From: Amycolatopsis nivea
GTDB lineage: Bacteria > Actinomycetota > Actinomycetes > Mycobacteriales > Pseudonocardiaceae
Length of the DNA: 64,000 nt
Reading direction: 5' to 3'
Assembly: GCF_004522235.1 (NCBI RefSeq)
Contig: NZ_SDLT01000023.1
Coordinates: 85,795-149,794, forward strand
A program made the position numbers and the translations under genes. The notes beneath the pieces were generated by a model. The model did no database searches. It had not been told where the DNA came from and worked only from the letters and a program-made list of their open reading frames with translations. Numbering within the stretch: the stretch's first letter is position 1; the number at the start of each line of letters is the position of its first letter. Shown here piece after piece: positions 9,103-18,378 of this stretch.

Positions 9103-11024
9103 CCGCGGCTCTCCGAGGTCAGTTCGCTGATCGTGCGGACGAGCGCACGAAGGTCGACGGGCTTGGTCAGGTAGGCCGCGGCCCCGGCTTCGGTGAGCCG
9201 GGTGATGCGCGGGCCGAGCGCGTCCGCGGACACGACGACCACCGGGATCGCCGCCGTCTCCGGCTGGGCGCGGAGGCGGGCGAGGACGTTCTCCCCGTCG
9301 GCGTCCGGGAGGTGCAGGTCCAGCAGGATGATGTCGGGCCGGGCCACGCGCGCGAGCGCGACGCCGTCGGCCCCGGTCCTCGCGCAGGTCAGCTCGGCGA
9401 CGCGTTGCCGCTCGAGCACGCCTCGCACGAGTTCGACGTTCGCGTCGGCGTCCTCGATGTACAGCACGTGCACCGAGGACAGGTCGGCGAGCGGCTCGCC
9501 AGGCCCGGTCTCCGCCGCCTCGTGCTGCGGCCGCACCCCGGGGGCGACCGGCAGTTCGAGGAAGAACACGCTTCCGCGGCCCGGTTTCGACCGCTCGACC
9601 CCCAGCGTCCCGCCCATCGCCTCGACCAGGGTGCGGGAAAGGGTCAGGCCCAAACCGGTCCCTTCCACCTCGGTCCCGCCGGCGTCGAGGCGCTCGAACG
9701 GGGCGAAAACCCGCTCGGCCTCCTCGGCGGTCAGCCCCCGGCCGGTGTCGGTGACCAGGAACCGGATCCGCCCTTCGCCGGCGCGGAAGGACGCGGTCAC
9801 CATGCCGTCCGGGCGGTTGTACTTCACCGCGTTGCTGAGCAGGTTCAACAGCACCTGCGCGAGCCGGCGCCGGTTGGCCACGACGGCGGTGTCGAGGCCG
9901 CCGTGGAAATCCCGGGCGAGGGTGATCCCGCGGGCCTCCGCCAGCGGGCGCACGAGGACCAGCGCTTCCTGGAAGGCCTCGACCGCGCCGACCGGCTCGA
10001 CCTCGACGTCCAGTCCGACGTGCTCGGTGGTGGTGATGTCGAGGACCTCGTTGATGAGGTTCAGCAGGTGGTGGCCCGCCTGCACGATCCGGTGCGCCCG
10101 GTCGGCCTGCTCGCCCCGCAGGTCGAGCTCCAGGAGCTGGCCGAAGCCCAGGATCGAGTTGAGCGGCGTGCGCAGCTCGTGGCTCATCCGGGACAGGAAC
10201 TCCGTTTTCGCCGCGTTGGCGCGCTCCGCCTCGTCGCGAGCGAGGCGGACGGCCTGCTCGGCGTGGCTGCGGTCGGTGATGTCGGTCGAGATGCCGCCGA
10301 CCGCGTACGGCTTTCCGTCCTCGCCGATCAGCGGGAACTTCGTCGACAGGTAGATCGTGTCTCCCGGGACCAGCTCCTCGAACATCATGCTCCGGGCCGC
10401 GTCGAGTACGCGCCGGTCGTTGGCGTGATAGGTGCGGCCGAGCCGGGCGCCGAAGATGTCGTCGTCGGTCATCCCGACGACCTCCTCCCGGCGGACCCCG
10501 GTGGCTTTCTCGAACGAACTGTTGATCAGCAGGTAACGCCCGTCGGCGCCCTTGAGGTAGATGAGCGCGTCGACCGCGTCCGCGATCGCCTGCATCATCT
10601 GCTCGCTTTCCCAGAGCGCGCGATCGGCCCGGGAGCGCGACGCGGTGACGTCGAGCTGCACGAGCACCAGCCCGGTGAGCTCGTCGGACCGCAACCGGTC
10701 GACGCGCAGAAGCACCGGAGTCTCCCCGCCAGCACCGGCGAGACTCACCTCGCGCGGTCCGCAGCCAGCCGCGAGCGCGTCGGCGGGCAGCGCCGGGAAC
10801 AGCTCGCTCAAGCAGGTGCCCGCCGGAACAGAACGGCCGAGCAGCGCGCTGAACGCCGTGCTGGCGGCAACCACCTCGGCGCCGTCCGGCCCGTGGCGCA
10901 CGATCAACGACGGCGCGACCGCGAGCTCGATCAGCTCCGCGGCCGCCGTCGATACTCCGTTGGATCGGCGCGACACGTCCACAGCCGCAGATCCTAGGCG
11001 CACACCGGCAGTGCGTCGGCCCAT
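9099..11024 (-). CDS. Hybrid sensor histidine kinase with PAS domains and receiver domain
   Basis: This is a soluble-looking hybrid sensor kinase of about 641 residues. Domain order is an N-terminal PAS-like region (about 30-120), a second PAS with C-terminal PAC motif ending in VGGISTDITDRSHAEQ (about 135-260), a HisKA dimerisation domain with the phospho-accepting histidine in FLSRMSHELRTPLNSILGF (near 280), an ATPase domain with N box LLNLLSNAVKYN and G boxes FLVTDTGRGL and GTGLGLTLSRTL, and a C-terminal receiver with acceptor aspartate in IILLDLHLPDADG (near 565). No membrane segments are apparent, so the signal is probably cytoplasmic. The start is uncertain: I used the ATG at 11024, but an ATG at 11096 is in frame and neither has a good ribosome site. 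Confidence 0.85.
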   Translation of the reverse strand: MGRRTAGVRLGSAAVDVSRRSNGVSTAAAELIELAVAPSLIVRHGPDGAEVVAASTAFSALLGRSVPAGTCLSELFPALPADALAAGCGPREVSLAGAGGETPVLLRVDRLRSDELTGLVLVQLDVTASRSRADRALWESEQMMQAIADAVDALIYLKGADGRYLLINSSFEKATGVRREEVVGMTDDDIFGARLGRTYHANDRRVLDAARSMMFEELVPGDTIYLSTKFPLIGEDGKPYAVGGISTDITDRSHAEQAVRLARDEAERANAAKTEFLSRMSHELRTPLNSILGFGQLLELDLRGEQADRAHRIVQAGHHLLNLINEVLDITTTEHVGLDVEVEPVGAVEAFQEALVLVRPLAEARGITLARDFHGGLDTAVVANRRRLAQVLLNLLSNAVKYNRPDGMVTASFRAGEGRIRFLVTDTGRGLTAEEAERVFAPFERLDAGGTEVEGTGLGLTLSRTLVEAMGGTLGVERSKPGRGSVFFLELPVAPGVRPQHEAAETGPGEPLADLSSVHVLYIEDADANVELVRGVLERQRVAELTCARTGADGVALARVARPDIILLDLHLPDADGENVLARLRAQPETAAIPVVVVSADALGPRITRLTEAGAAAYLTKPVDLRALVRTISELTSESRG

Positions 11025-11482
11025 GACGCTGGTAAGCAGGGCGAACTGAGGCCGCTCTTTCGATTCAGGTCGCCGTTGTGCAACTGACCGCGTCATGACC
11101 TCGGCGCTTCCCGGACAGCCCGCCGGATCGCAGAGCTGAAGGAGCTGATCCGCGCCGATACTCGCTGTGACTTCGGGATTCCTGCCCAGGTCGCCGCCGG
11201 AGCTGATGACTTGAGCGCACGCGGCGTACCGGTTGCGCGTTCGGAATCCTGCACCGCCGCGTCCAGTATCGCCAAGCACTTGTCCCGCAGCGGTTTCGCC
11301 GGGGCGACGGCGTCTCACGGCGTCCCGTTCACGGTCGAGGACTCGCTGGACGTGGCGGGGGAGGGGCACCGCACGCGGCTCCGCGCTCTTCCGGAACGGT
11401 GCACCCGCTGCCCCGGCTCACCTGATCGAGGAGTCCTCGGGAGCAGGACCGACCCGTCCTGCTCCCGAGGAAACAGCGCGAA
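11025..11482. other. Intergenic region upstream of the kinase gene
   Basis: This stretch separates the kinase start from the amine oxidase stop. It contains the amine-oxidase terminator at its right end and presumably the kinase promoter. Open frames cross it on both strands, but none has a ribosome site or recognisable family motifs. I see no further feature. Confidence 0.5.
11435..11470 (-). terminator. Intrinsic-type terminator hairpin after amine oxidase gene
   Basis: A perfect 15-bp inverted repeat (arms CCTCGGGAGCAGGAC and GTCCTGCTCCCGAGG, 6-nt loop) lies 12 bases past the amine oxidase stop codon on the minus strand. No clear U tract follows, as is common in actinomycetes. Confidence 0.85.
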
Positions 11483-12859
11483 TTATTTGAAGACACCGAG
11501 TTGCCGAGCGACCTGCTCAGCAGCCCGCTGACCAGTCAGGACCGCACCGTTCATCGTTCCGGCCCACTCGCCCGCGGTTTCCACCCCAGCCCAATGCACG
11601 CGCCCGTGCGGCTCGGCGAGAGCGCTCCCGTAACTGCCGGACGCGTAAGGGGGAACCGCCGGATTCGGGCCGCCCGGGGCGAACGGTTCCGTGCCCCAGC
11701 AGTGGTCCACGTAGTCGATCGGGGCACCGGCCTGCGGCCCGTACAGATCGACGAGCTGCCGGACGACGCGGTCCCGCCGGGCTTCCGGGCTGAAGTTGTC
11801 GTACACCCGGGGGTCGCAGAAGGCCATCAGAATGCCCGGTCCGCTGTCGTCAGGCGAGACGTCGAACGTGATGAACACGGTGCCGGTGTCGGTCAGTGCC
11901 TCGCCGGAAAGCCCGCTGCTGCGCCAAAACGGCTTCTCGTAGGCGACGAACGCCTTGCTCAACGCGCCCATCCGCCAGGTCTTGGCCAGCCACTCGCCCT
12001 TCTCCGGCAGCGCAGGCTCGAACTCGATGTCGGCCCGGTGCGCGGGAGCAGCGGTGACAATGGCGTACCTGGCGTTGATCACCTCCGAGTCGGTGCTGAC
12101 CGTGACGCCACTGCCGTCCTGCGCGATTCGCCGGACCGGAGTGCCCACCACCACCCGGTCGCCGAGCTTCCCGGCGAGCCGCATGGCGATCTCCTGAGTG
12201 GTTTCGGCGTAACGCTCCTCTTGCTGACCGTCCTCGACGTCCAGCATGTGCGAAACCCCGCCCGCCGCGCGGATGTAGCGCAACGCGTGCAGCAGCGAGA
12301 CGTCACCCGGGCTGCAGCCCCACTGCACCTTGCTGAGAATGGTCATCAGCGCACGCGTGCCAGGCTGCGCGTCGTTCTGGTCGAGCCATTCACCGAACGA
12401 AATCGCATCGAGCCGGTCGGCTTCCGGAGACTCCCAAACCGCTTCGACGTCGACCGTCGAGAGCAGCTCGTGCAGAATCCCTTGCACGCGGCCCATGTCC
12501 TCCACGGCCTCAGTCGAAATCTCGGGAATGGTGCCCTGGTAGGTACTGCGCTCCCCGCCCATCCACAGAACATTGAGACCTTTGGCGAACTGCGAGGTCG
12601 TAGTACACCCCAGCCGGCTCGCGAGATTCCGGATTTCCGTGTGCCGCCGCGAAACCCACGTCGCCCCGAGATCGACCTTGACCCCCGCGACCTCGCCGGA
12701 ATACGACCGGCCACCGATCCGGTCGCGCCCCTCCACGACCCGCACGGACACCCCCAGGTCCGCGAGTCGTTCCGCAGCGGTCAACCCCGCGAATCCAGCG
12801 CCGACGATCACGACGTCCGCCGATACGGTATTCGGTTCACGCTCAACAGATTTCGACAT
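11483..12859 (-). CDS. Flavin monoamine oxidase family protein (putrescine/monoamine oxidase-like)
   Basis: This 458-residue FAD-dependent amine oxidase oxidises a primary amine to an aldehyde with release of ammonia and H2O2. The N-terminal Rossmann motif VVIVGAGFAGLTAAERL and the following VVEGRDRIGGRSYSG are classic for the family. The C terminus has VHWAGVETAGEWAGTMNGAV, the second FAD-contact region. Length matches actinobacterial putrescine and monoamine oxidases (about 450 residues). The ATG at 12859 is preceded by AAGGAGG, a strong ribosome site. The gene appears to stand alone and ends in a strong hairpin. The precise amine is not readable from sequence. Confidence 0.92.
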   Translation of the reverse strand: MSKSVEREPNTVSADVVIVGAGFAGLTAAERLADLGVSVRVVEGRDRIGGRSYSGEVAGVKVDLGATWVSRRHTEIRNLASRLGCTTTSQFAKGLNVLWMGGERSTYQGTIPEISTEAVEDMGRVQGILHELLSTVDVEAVWESPEADRLDAISFGEWLDQNDAQPGTRALMTILSKVQWGCSPGDVSLLHALRYIRAAGGVSHMLDVEDGQQEERYAETTQEIAMRLAGKLGDRVVVGTPVRRIAQDGSGVTVSTDSEVINARYAIVTAAPAHRADIEFEPALPEKGEWLAKTWRMGALSKAFVAYEKPFWRSSGLSGEALTDTGTVFITFDVSPDDSGPGILMAFCDPRVYDNFSPEARRDRVVRQLVDLYGPQAGAPIDYVDHCWGTEPFAPGGPNPAVPPYASGSYGSALAEPHGRVHWAGVETAGEWAGTMNGAVLTGQRAAEQVARQLGVFK

Positions 12860-13451
12860 AGTTCCCTCCTTGACACACGCGGTCCGCGTGGTGTGCGATG
12901 CATCGGGTAATCGCCTCGGCCGCGAAAATCCCGCGCACAGCTGGGCGGCCCGGTGTCCGGATGCCTCAGCTGTCATGACCGCCCTGGTTCTCGCTCTTTC
13001 CGCTGCCGATGCTTTCCACTGTTCCTGCCAGCGACAGCGGCTCCCCACTGCAGAACGCACCTGATTTCCCGAGGGCCGGTGCACGATGCACCGAGTTCCT
13101 TGGCCACAGACCAGCCGGGAAATCCGGAACCTTTCCATCCGCCAGGTTCCCGCCCGATGGCTGCCGAGAGCTTCGGGCGACTACTACAGTTTCTCTTATT
13201 CAGAAGACCACCGTTGCAGTGCGGACCGGTCTATGCCGAATTGCATTTCACGAGCACTCTCGCTGGATTCGCTCGAGAAAGTTTCGGGAGGACCGGGCCG
13301 CCTGCCCGGCAGAAGCCTGCCTCTGCCGGGCCCTGGCGGAGATCACCAGAGGTGAACCAGCCAGTTTTCCGTTCTCACGTCCGTGTCGAAGACATCGTCG
13401 TGCTCGCGCGACAACTCGGTCAGGAATACGGCGACGGAGTAATCGCGGACA
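12860..13451. other. Intergenic region without recognisable genes
   Basis: About 590 bases upstream of the amine oxidase gene hold no frame that I can support. The stretch presumably contains the amine oxidase promoter at its left end and a hairpin at 13304-13331. Confidence 0.5.
13304..13331 (-). terminator. Hairpin, possible terminator of the small minus-strand gene
   Basis: A 10-bp perfect inverted repeat (GCCCGGCAGA / TCTGCCGGGC) with an 8-nt loop lies about 120 bases past the stop of the small gene at 13452. It could end that transcript. There is no U tract, so the role is inference. Confidence 0.5.
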
Positions 13452-13748
13452 TCAGACGATCTGGAGAAGTTCGCTCTCAGTCCGGAGCGTGCTAGTGAAT
13501 CGCTGCACCTGCGCCAGGGGAGGGGACGGTGGCGTAGCCCAGACTTCGACAGTCAGCCTGACGTCGGCAATTCCCGGCCGGAGCGTGAACAGCATGCAGG
13601 TATCCGACGACGTCACTGCGTCGGCACCGGATGTGCGTTCGGTGAGTTGCCGGGCAACGGTGAGCACGTCGCCGGTTCCAATGACGAACTGCTGGAATTC
13701 GGGGCGAAGTTCGGCGCGGACCGCGGCGCGACGCGGTTGTGCCGTCAT
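13452..13748 (-). CDS. Small hypothetical protein
   Basis: This frame encodes 98 residues from an ATG at 13748 (starting MTAQPRRAAVRAELRPEFQQ). I do not recognise the family. The middle has a plausible alternating beta pattern (FTLRPGIADVRLTVEVWATP), suggesting a small folded domain rather than a chance frame, and composition is normal for the genome. There is no clear ribosome site, no signal peptide and no membrane segment. It is divergent from the neighbouring plus-strand gene, which begins about 200 bases away. The gene could be spurious. Confidence 0.45.
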   Translation of the reverse strand: MTAQPRRAAVRAELRPEFQQFVIGTGDVLTVARQLTERTSGADAVTSSDTCMLFTLRPGIADVRLTVEVWATPPSPPLAQVQRFTSTLRTESELLQIV

Positions 13749-13945
13749 GGTCGGCAGCGTAGCCCCCGTGGGGCTGTCCGCTCCGCACAGAGGGTTTCTG
13801 CCAGGACGTCGCTTCCGGCCGGCTGTGTCCTTCAAAGCCGGACCGGACGACAGTGTCGTCTTTCCGGCCAGCGGTCATGGATAGACCTTCCGGGAAGGAT
13901 AAGCTCAACGTCGGGCAGTACAAGGAGAATCGGAGAAAGAGCGGA

Positions 13946-14275
13946 ATGCTGAGCTTCCAGGATGCTTACACGCTGTGGCGGTGGCTTCCTTTCCCTCGCG
14001 GCGTGCTGAACCACCCCCTGGGCGACACCAAGGGTGAGCTGGCAGGCACCGAGGAGTACGTGGCCACGGTGATCCGCTTCGTGGAACGCGGCATCTTCAT
14101 CCCCGCGCAGATCGATGTCCTGGCGAGACTGGACCGCATCATCGGCCGGATCGAAGCGTTGAACAGCGGGCTGACCGAGGAACAGCAGATCAGCGCGGAC
14201 CAGCAGCACGCCTACGCGGTCCTGATGAAGATCATCTATGCGGGATTCCTGAGCCAGGCCCCGGCGGAGCCGTGA
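13946..14275 (+). CDS. Hypothetical protein (109 aa)
   Basis: I do not recognise the family. The predicted protein is helical and begins MLSFQDAYTLWRWLPFPRGV; a central segment RFVERGIFIPAQIDVLARLDRIIGRI looks like a long amphipathic helix. I chose the ATG at 13946 because GGAGAAA lies about 9 bases upstream; the frame is open further back to an ATG at 13853, but that part is arginine-rich and unconvincing. It precedes the WXG100-like operon by about 340 bases and could be functionally linked to it, though spacing argues for a separate transcript. Confidence 0.6.
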   Translation: MLSFQDAYTLWRWLPFPRGVLNHPLGDTKGELAGTEEYVATVIRFVERGIFIPAQIDVLARLDRIIGRIEALNSGLTEEQQISADQQHAYAVLMKIIYAGFLSQAPAEP

Positions 14276-14613
14276 TCCGGCGTCCGCCGGGCCGTCCTGG
14301 AGGTCTGCACCGCTGAGCGAGTACTCGCTCCGCCGTTGAAGGAATCTTCACGAACGAGCGGAAATTCCGCGCCCTTGGCGGTTCGCTCCGCACTGCGAAG
14401 TCAACCGGCCGGTGACGCGGGTGCTTGCAAGTAAGTGCTAGCTCATTGCAGGCCCTGGCGGCTGCGCCGAGTCCGTCGTGCGCGACGAGTGGATCGTCTT
14501 GGCGCAGGAGCTCTGGGGCGTTGCCGCGGTGTGTCGTGTGGTCGGGGAAACCTGTCGACACCGACAGTGCGTCACGCTGAGCTTCGAGACGGCTACGCGA
14601 ATGAGAGGGCTCG
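14276..14613. other. Intergenic region upstream of the WXG100-like operon
   Basis: About 340 bases contain no supportable gene. The stretch presumably carries the promoter of the operon starting at 14614. I cannot define -35 and -10 boxes with confidence. Confidence 0.45.
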
Positions 14614-15696
14614 GTGGGATTCACTGTCGATACGTTCCAGCTCGGCGTGTATGCAGGGATCGTCAAGAACCATCAGCAGGATGCGACGGCCGCGGAGAGA
14701 TTCGCGGACAAGAACCTGCGGATTGGTGAGCAGCCTGGCCTGATCGCTGGGCTGGTCGGCAGTCACGAGCAGGCCAAAGCGGAGATCCTCACTGCTTTGC
14801 GGAGTCTGGAGAAAGTGTGCGAGGCGAGCGGGGCCGAGCTCGACCGTGCTTGGAGGATGTACGACCGCACCGACTACAGTTCCGCCGGTCGGCTGGACCA
14901 GACCTATCCCGATCCCGGCGGTCCGCCGCCGATGCCGTCGCTGCCCGGCATCCCTGCCAGCCAGGGGCCGGAGGCCGTCCAGCAGACTGCGTTTCCGGCC
15001 GCCCGGCTGGCCGAGCCCAAGGCCGACGGGTTCACCAACCCCGTTCAGACCCTCAACGATCTGGGCAATCTCATCAGCCCGGGGTACTGGATCCAGAAGG
15101 CTCTTGAAGGCACGATCGGGGTCAACCCGGTTCAAGAGTTCTCCAACTGGGTGGCCGGCGACTGGGAGCAATTCGCCAAAGCGTCGGACGCGTTGAACTC
15201 GTTGTCGTTATTCTGCTCCGACCTGGGACAGGATCTCAAAGCCAATATCGACGCACTGCTGACGTCCTGGACCGGCAACGTGGCCAACGAAGCATTCCAT
15301 TACTTCACCGAGCTCGGCGACGTGGTCAACGGATACAGCGGAGGGCTGGCAGCTCTGCGAGACAAGTACCGCGAGGCGGCGCAAGGAGTTTGGGAGTTCT
15401 CGGAGTCGGTCAACGACCTGATCCAAAGCATCTTCGACAACGCCTTCTGGGCTGCCATCGAGGTCGCCGCCGGGGCTGTGCTGTCCGAGACCGTGGTCGG
15501 CGCGGCGGCGTTTTGGGCGTTGGCGGCTCTGGAGTGCAAGAGCGTCGTCGACGACTGGAAACAGATAAGCAACCTTCTGATGAATATTGAGAACATCGTT
15601 CGAATCATCCACGGCGGCATCCTCGATGTCGTTGGCTCCAGCGGAGCATTTCAGGCACACCCATTGCCCGCCGGCTACGATCACCCTGGCGCGTGA
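14614..15696 (+). CDS. WXG100-superfamily-like protein, probable type VII secretion substrate
   Basis: This 360-residue, mostly helical protein has an N-terminal four-helix-type region (about 1-95), a proline-rich linker (PDPGGPPPMPSLPG), and a second helical domain with the WxG turn in LLTSWTGNVANEAFHYF near residue 215. Such tandem helical domains with a WxG motif are typical of WXG100/LXG-like substrates of actinobacterial ESX (type VII) secretion systems. A hydrophobic stretch near 285-310 (AAIEVAAGAVLSETVVGAAA) resembles membrane-inserting segments of the same group. The start is GTG at 14614 with GAGAGG upstream. The stop overlaps the GTG of the next gene by 4 nt. No secretion machinery is in the window, so an ESX apparatus must lie elsewhere. 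A toxic role is possible but not shown. Confidence 0.65.
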   Translation: MGFTVDTFQLGVYAGIVKNHQQDATAAERFADKNLRIGEQPGLIAGLVGSHEQAKAEILTALRSLEKVCEASGAELDRAWRMYDRTDYSSAGRLDQTYPDPGGPPPMPSLPGIPASQGPEAVQQTAFPAARLAEPKADGFTNPVQTLNDLGNLISPGYWIQKALEGTIGVNPVQEFSNWVAGDWEQFAKASDALNSLSLFCSDLGQDLKANIDALLTSWTGNVANEAFHYFTELGDVVNGYSGGLAALRDKYREAAQGVWEFSESVNDLIQSIFDNAFWAAIEVAAGAVLSETVVGAAAFWALAALECKSVVDDWKQISNLLMNIENIVRIIHGGILDVVGSSGAFQAHPLPAGYDHPGA

Positions 15697-16088
15697 AGAT
15701 GACCGAAGATCGCCCGCAGTTTTCCGCCGACCCGGTCCAGGACCGTGCACGGCATGCGTTGCTGGTCAAATTGGCCGCGAACACCCGAAACCCGATGATG
15801 GCGGAACTTGCTCGAGAACTGCTAGCCGGCAACGTGACGCCAAGACGGATCGTCGAGTCCCAGCTTTACGCCGGCGCTCTGGAGAAACCGGCTGACGACT
15901 TCGCCGCCTGGTACAGCGGCTTGTCGGAGTCTGAGAAGGACGCTGAGGCAGCCAAAGGCGAAAACGCGCTCCGCGATCTGGCAGACGAGCGAGCCGACGA
16001 ATCACGGAAGCCTCGAACTTCGCGCTGTCAGGTCGAAGACGATGAGTACGTCGAAGACTTTTCCGAACGGGACTGGCTTGATGAGTAA
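15693..16088 (+). CDS. Hypothetical protein coupled to the WXG100-like gene (131 aa)
   Basis: This acidic helical protein of unknown family starts at a GTG that overlaps the preceding stop (GTGA). The N-terminal half (ARHALLVKLAANTRNPMMAE) looks like a small helical repeat; the C-terminal tail is rich in Asp and Glu (VEDDEYVEDFSERDWLDE). Tight coupling suggests a partner, chaperone or immunity role for the WXG100-like protein. This is inference from context only; no motif proves it. Confidence 0.65.
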   Translation: MKMTEDRPQFSADPVQDRARHALLVKLAANTRNPMMAELARELLAGNVTPRRIVESQLYAGALEKPADDFAAWYSGLSESEKDAEAAKGENALRDLADERADESRKPRTSRCQVEDDEYVEDFSERDWLDE

Positions 16089-16401
16089 CAGCCGTCGAGC
16101 TTCGGACGAGGAGTCAGGCCCGATGTATTGGCAGAGCGCGATCCTCCGGCAAGCGTGTTTCAGCGCCCTCCTGATCAGCCTGGCCTTAGCGGCGCTCGCT
16201 GTGCTGGGTCTGTTTGTGCGACCGCATTGGTTGTGGGCAGTGCCGATCGGCTGCGCGGTGCTGAGCCTGCTTCTGGCCCTGCGGCTCAGGCTCGCGACGA
16301 CCCGCGGCACGGTCGCGGTCCTGAGCACGGCGGTCCTGGTCCTTGTCGTCGCGGCTGGATGCCTCGCCGGGCTTGCCGCACATGTCACCCAGCGGTCCTG
16401 A
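16081..16401 (+). CDS. Small membrane protein, third gene of the WXG100-like operon
   Basis: This 106-residue protein starts at the ATG at 16081, overlapping the previous gene by 8 nt. It has three predicted membrane segments: around residues 22-44 (FSALLISLALAALAVLGLFV), 49-67 (WAVPIGCAVLSLLLALRL) and 75-98 (VAVLSTAVLVLVVAAGCLAG). No known family is recognised. In this operon it may act as a membrane-located immunity or anchoring component. The gene converges on the DUF2075 gene, with about 195 bases between the two stops. Confidence 0.7.
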   Translation: MSNSRRASDEESGPMYWQSAILRQACFSALLISLALAALAVLGLFVRPHWLWAVPIGCAVLSLLLALRLRLATTRGTVAVLSTAVLVLVVAAGCLAGLAAHVTQRS

Positions 16402-16596
16402 GCTGGCGTCCCGATGGGTCGGGTGCGCGCTCCCACAGCAATCGAATCCGGCCCGTGAACCAGACAGGCGAGGACAAAGCCAGACCGCCGCCGCTTGCTC
16501 GGGCGCAGTTCGGAAGCGTACGTGCCAAAACGGCGAGGTCCCGCCGGTCCGGCTTGCACGGACAGGGCCGCGGCGACTCCGCGTCACCGGCGGCAT

Positions 16597-18378
16597 TCAC
16601 AGTTTCTGAACGCCGAGTTCGGCGAAGAGCCTCCTGGTTCCAGGGTCGACCGAGTAGAGGACCGTGCCGCGGATCGAGCGGGTCATCAAGACCCCGTACG
16701 CGTTCCGGATCGCGATGGCGAGGTCGTTGTCCTCGCGGATCCGGCTGGCCTTGCTCAGCACGTGCTCGCGGTGGACTTGCCAGCCGACGCCGTTCCAGGT
16801 GAGGTCGGGCCCCATGATCACGCCGCCCCACTCGTACTCGAGGCCCTGCGCGGTGTGGACGCAGCCGACCTGTCCGAAACCGCCGGGTTCCGTAGCCCAG
16901 TAACGTCGTTTCGGCACGCCGGGGGTGTCGTGCTGGTCGCCGGCGTTCCACGGGCGCGCCCACCCGGGTTCGGGTGCGACTTCCGGGTCCGTGCCGCTCC
17001 GGTCCTCCCACTTCCAGCAGATTCCGGCGGACATCCGTGCGCTTTCCTTGTTGCGCTCCTTGTCCCGGAGAAAGCGCTCCATGGTCGCGGCGCTCTCGGT
17101 GTAGCAGAGCTGGAACGGCTCCGGCTCGTCCCCGTCGTCCGGCCTCCAGGGGAGCGGGTCTTCGGCGAGCAGCCGGCGGATCCACGTGTCGTAGGTCGAA
17201 CTGCCGACAGCGCGCAGCACCCGGTCCAAACTGATCGGCACGACCTCCGCGCCGAGGCTTTGCACCTCGCGGACGAGCGCTTCTGGAGACCAGACTTCGT
17301 CGGAGAACAACCGCTGGTCGCCGTCGATGAAGAACACCGGCACCTTCGCTCGGGTGACCACCACCGAAACCGAGGACTCGCCGGGGCGCATGGAATAGGA
17401 GCCCTTCATCGGCCGCTCCGTCAGCCGGTGCGCCTCGTCGCACAGGACGAGGTCCAACTCGTCCGCCGTGCGGTTGTCCGCGATGCTGTTCAGAGTCGCG
17501 AAAGCGGAGCGCCGCCCCAGCGCGGCACGCTTGAAGGTCTCGCGCGAAGCGACGCCGCCGGAGACGTAGCAGGCCTTGCGTCCCGTACTGAGCGCCCAGC
17601 CCAGCAGAGTGAGCCCGACGAGCGACTTCCCGCTCCCGGCGCGACCACTGACGACGAACACCTTCTTCGCGCCCGTCGACGGGCTGGCCACCTCTTCAGT
17701 CACCTTCTTCACTGCGGTCAACTGGTTCTCCACCAGGCTGAACCGCGTGTGCCCGGCTACGACCGCTCCAACGTCCGAGTCGATCAGCGAGCTGGTCCGG
17801 CGACGTTCGAGCAGGGCTTCGGCGGCGCCGGCGCCTGACTCCTCGCTGAAAGCGGTCTTGAGAAATTTCTCGAGCTCGCGAGGGACGCGTGCGGTGAAGG
17901 TCGGTACCCCGGGCCGAGGAGAGACATTTCTGATCCACTGCGAATCGGGATCCTTGAGATTGTGCAGGTACGACGCACCCGTGAGGTGTACGTAACGGTC
18001 GTCGAACATGGCGTGGTGCACCTTGAGCGACTGCATGTTCTCGTATACCTGCACAGCCGGATGCTTCTTGTTTCTTCCGTACGAGTCCACAAAGACCAGG
18101 TCGAGTGCGCATCGACCGCACATGGCGCCCGTTCCCGCCCGGCGGCACTCGGCGCACAGACCTTTGGCGGGGTTCGGCTGCGGACGTCCCGCCTGGCTCC
18201 ACTGCTTCAGCTCGATCACCGCGTAACTCAAGCCGCCGTTCGGGTGGTAACCCGCCAGGACGACGTCCACCGGATTCATCGCCCCGACCCGGTACTCCAC
18301 GAACATCCAGACCTGGTCCAGCCCGACGCGATCGAGCAAGGACGCCAGCCAATACACGCTTTCCCGCCAGGACCGCAC
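16597..18378 (-). CDS. DUF2075-type ATPase with PD-(D/E)XK-like N-terminal domain
   Basis: This P-loop ATPase of the DUF2075 (schlafen/helicase-like) group is 593 residues from a GTG at 18378. The N-terminal part carries a nuclease-like pattern (VDVVLAGYHPNGG followed by YAVIELKQW, i.e. D...ExK). It also has a Cys cluster (CAEC...CGRC) that may bind zinc. The Walker A motif VVSGRAGSGKSLVG is near residue 245, Walker B LVLCDEAHRL near 308, and VGCVHTAQGLEYEWGGV near 500 resembles superfamily 1 helicase motif V. The N terminus is probably incomplete: the same reading frame stays open and protein-like for about 60 codons upstream without a start codon, and a GTG at 18565 in another frame gives a convincing beginning (MQCGIPRIPAEWFEGDDDER). 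A one-base frameshift near 18500-18512 would join them. The defence role is suggested by its place beside Qat-like and BREX genes. Confidence 0.82.
   Translation of the reverse strand: MRSWRESVYWLASLLDRVGLDQVWMFVEYRVGAMNPVDVVLAGYHPNGGLSYAVIELKQWSQAGRPQPNPAKGLCAECRRAGTGAMCGRCALDLVFVDSYGRNKKHPAVQVYENMQSLKVHHAMFDDRYVHLTGASYLHNLKDPDSQWIRNVSPRPGVPTFTARVPRELEKFLKTAFSEESGAGAAEALLERRRTSSLIDSDVGAVVAGHTRFSLVENQLTAVKKVTEEVASPSTGAKKVFVVSGRAGSGKSLVGLTLLGWALSTGRKACYVSGGVASRETFKRAALGRRSAFATLNSIADNRTADELDLVLCDEAHRLTERPMKGSYSMRPGESSVSVVVTRAKVPVFFIDGDQRLFSDEVWSPEALVREVQSLGAEVVPISLDRVLRAVGSSTYDTWIRRLLAEDPLPWRPDDGDEPEPFQLCYTESAATMERFLRDKERNKESARMSAGICWKWEDRSGTDPEVAPEPGWARPWNAGDQHDTPGVPKRRYWATEPGGFGQVGCVHTAQGLEYEWGGVIMGPDLTWNGVGWQVHREHVLSKASRIREDNDLAIAIRNAYGVLMTRSIRGTVLYSVDPGTRRLFAELGVQKL

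Noticed and set aside
9099..11369. Longer version of the hybrid kinase starting at 11369
   Set aside because: The added residues are Arg-rich and lack PAS features or a ribosome site.
11096..11430. Plus-strand protein-like reading (IAELKELIRADTRCDFG region)
   Set aside because: It has no start, no ribosome site and no recognisable family, so it cannot be separated from chance.
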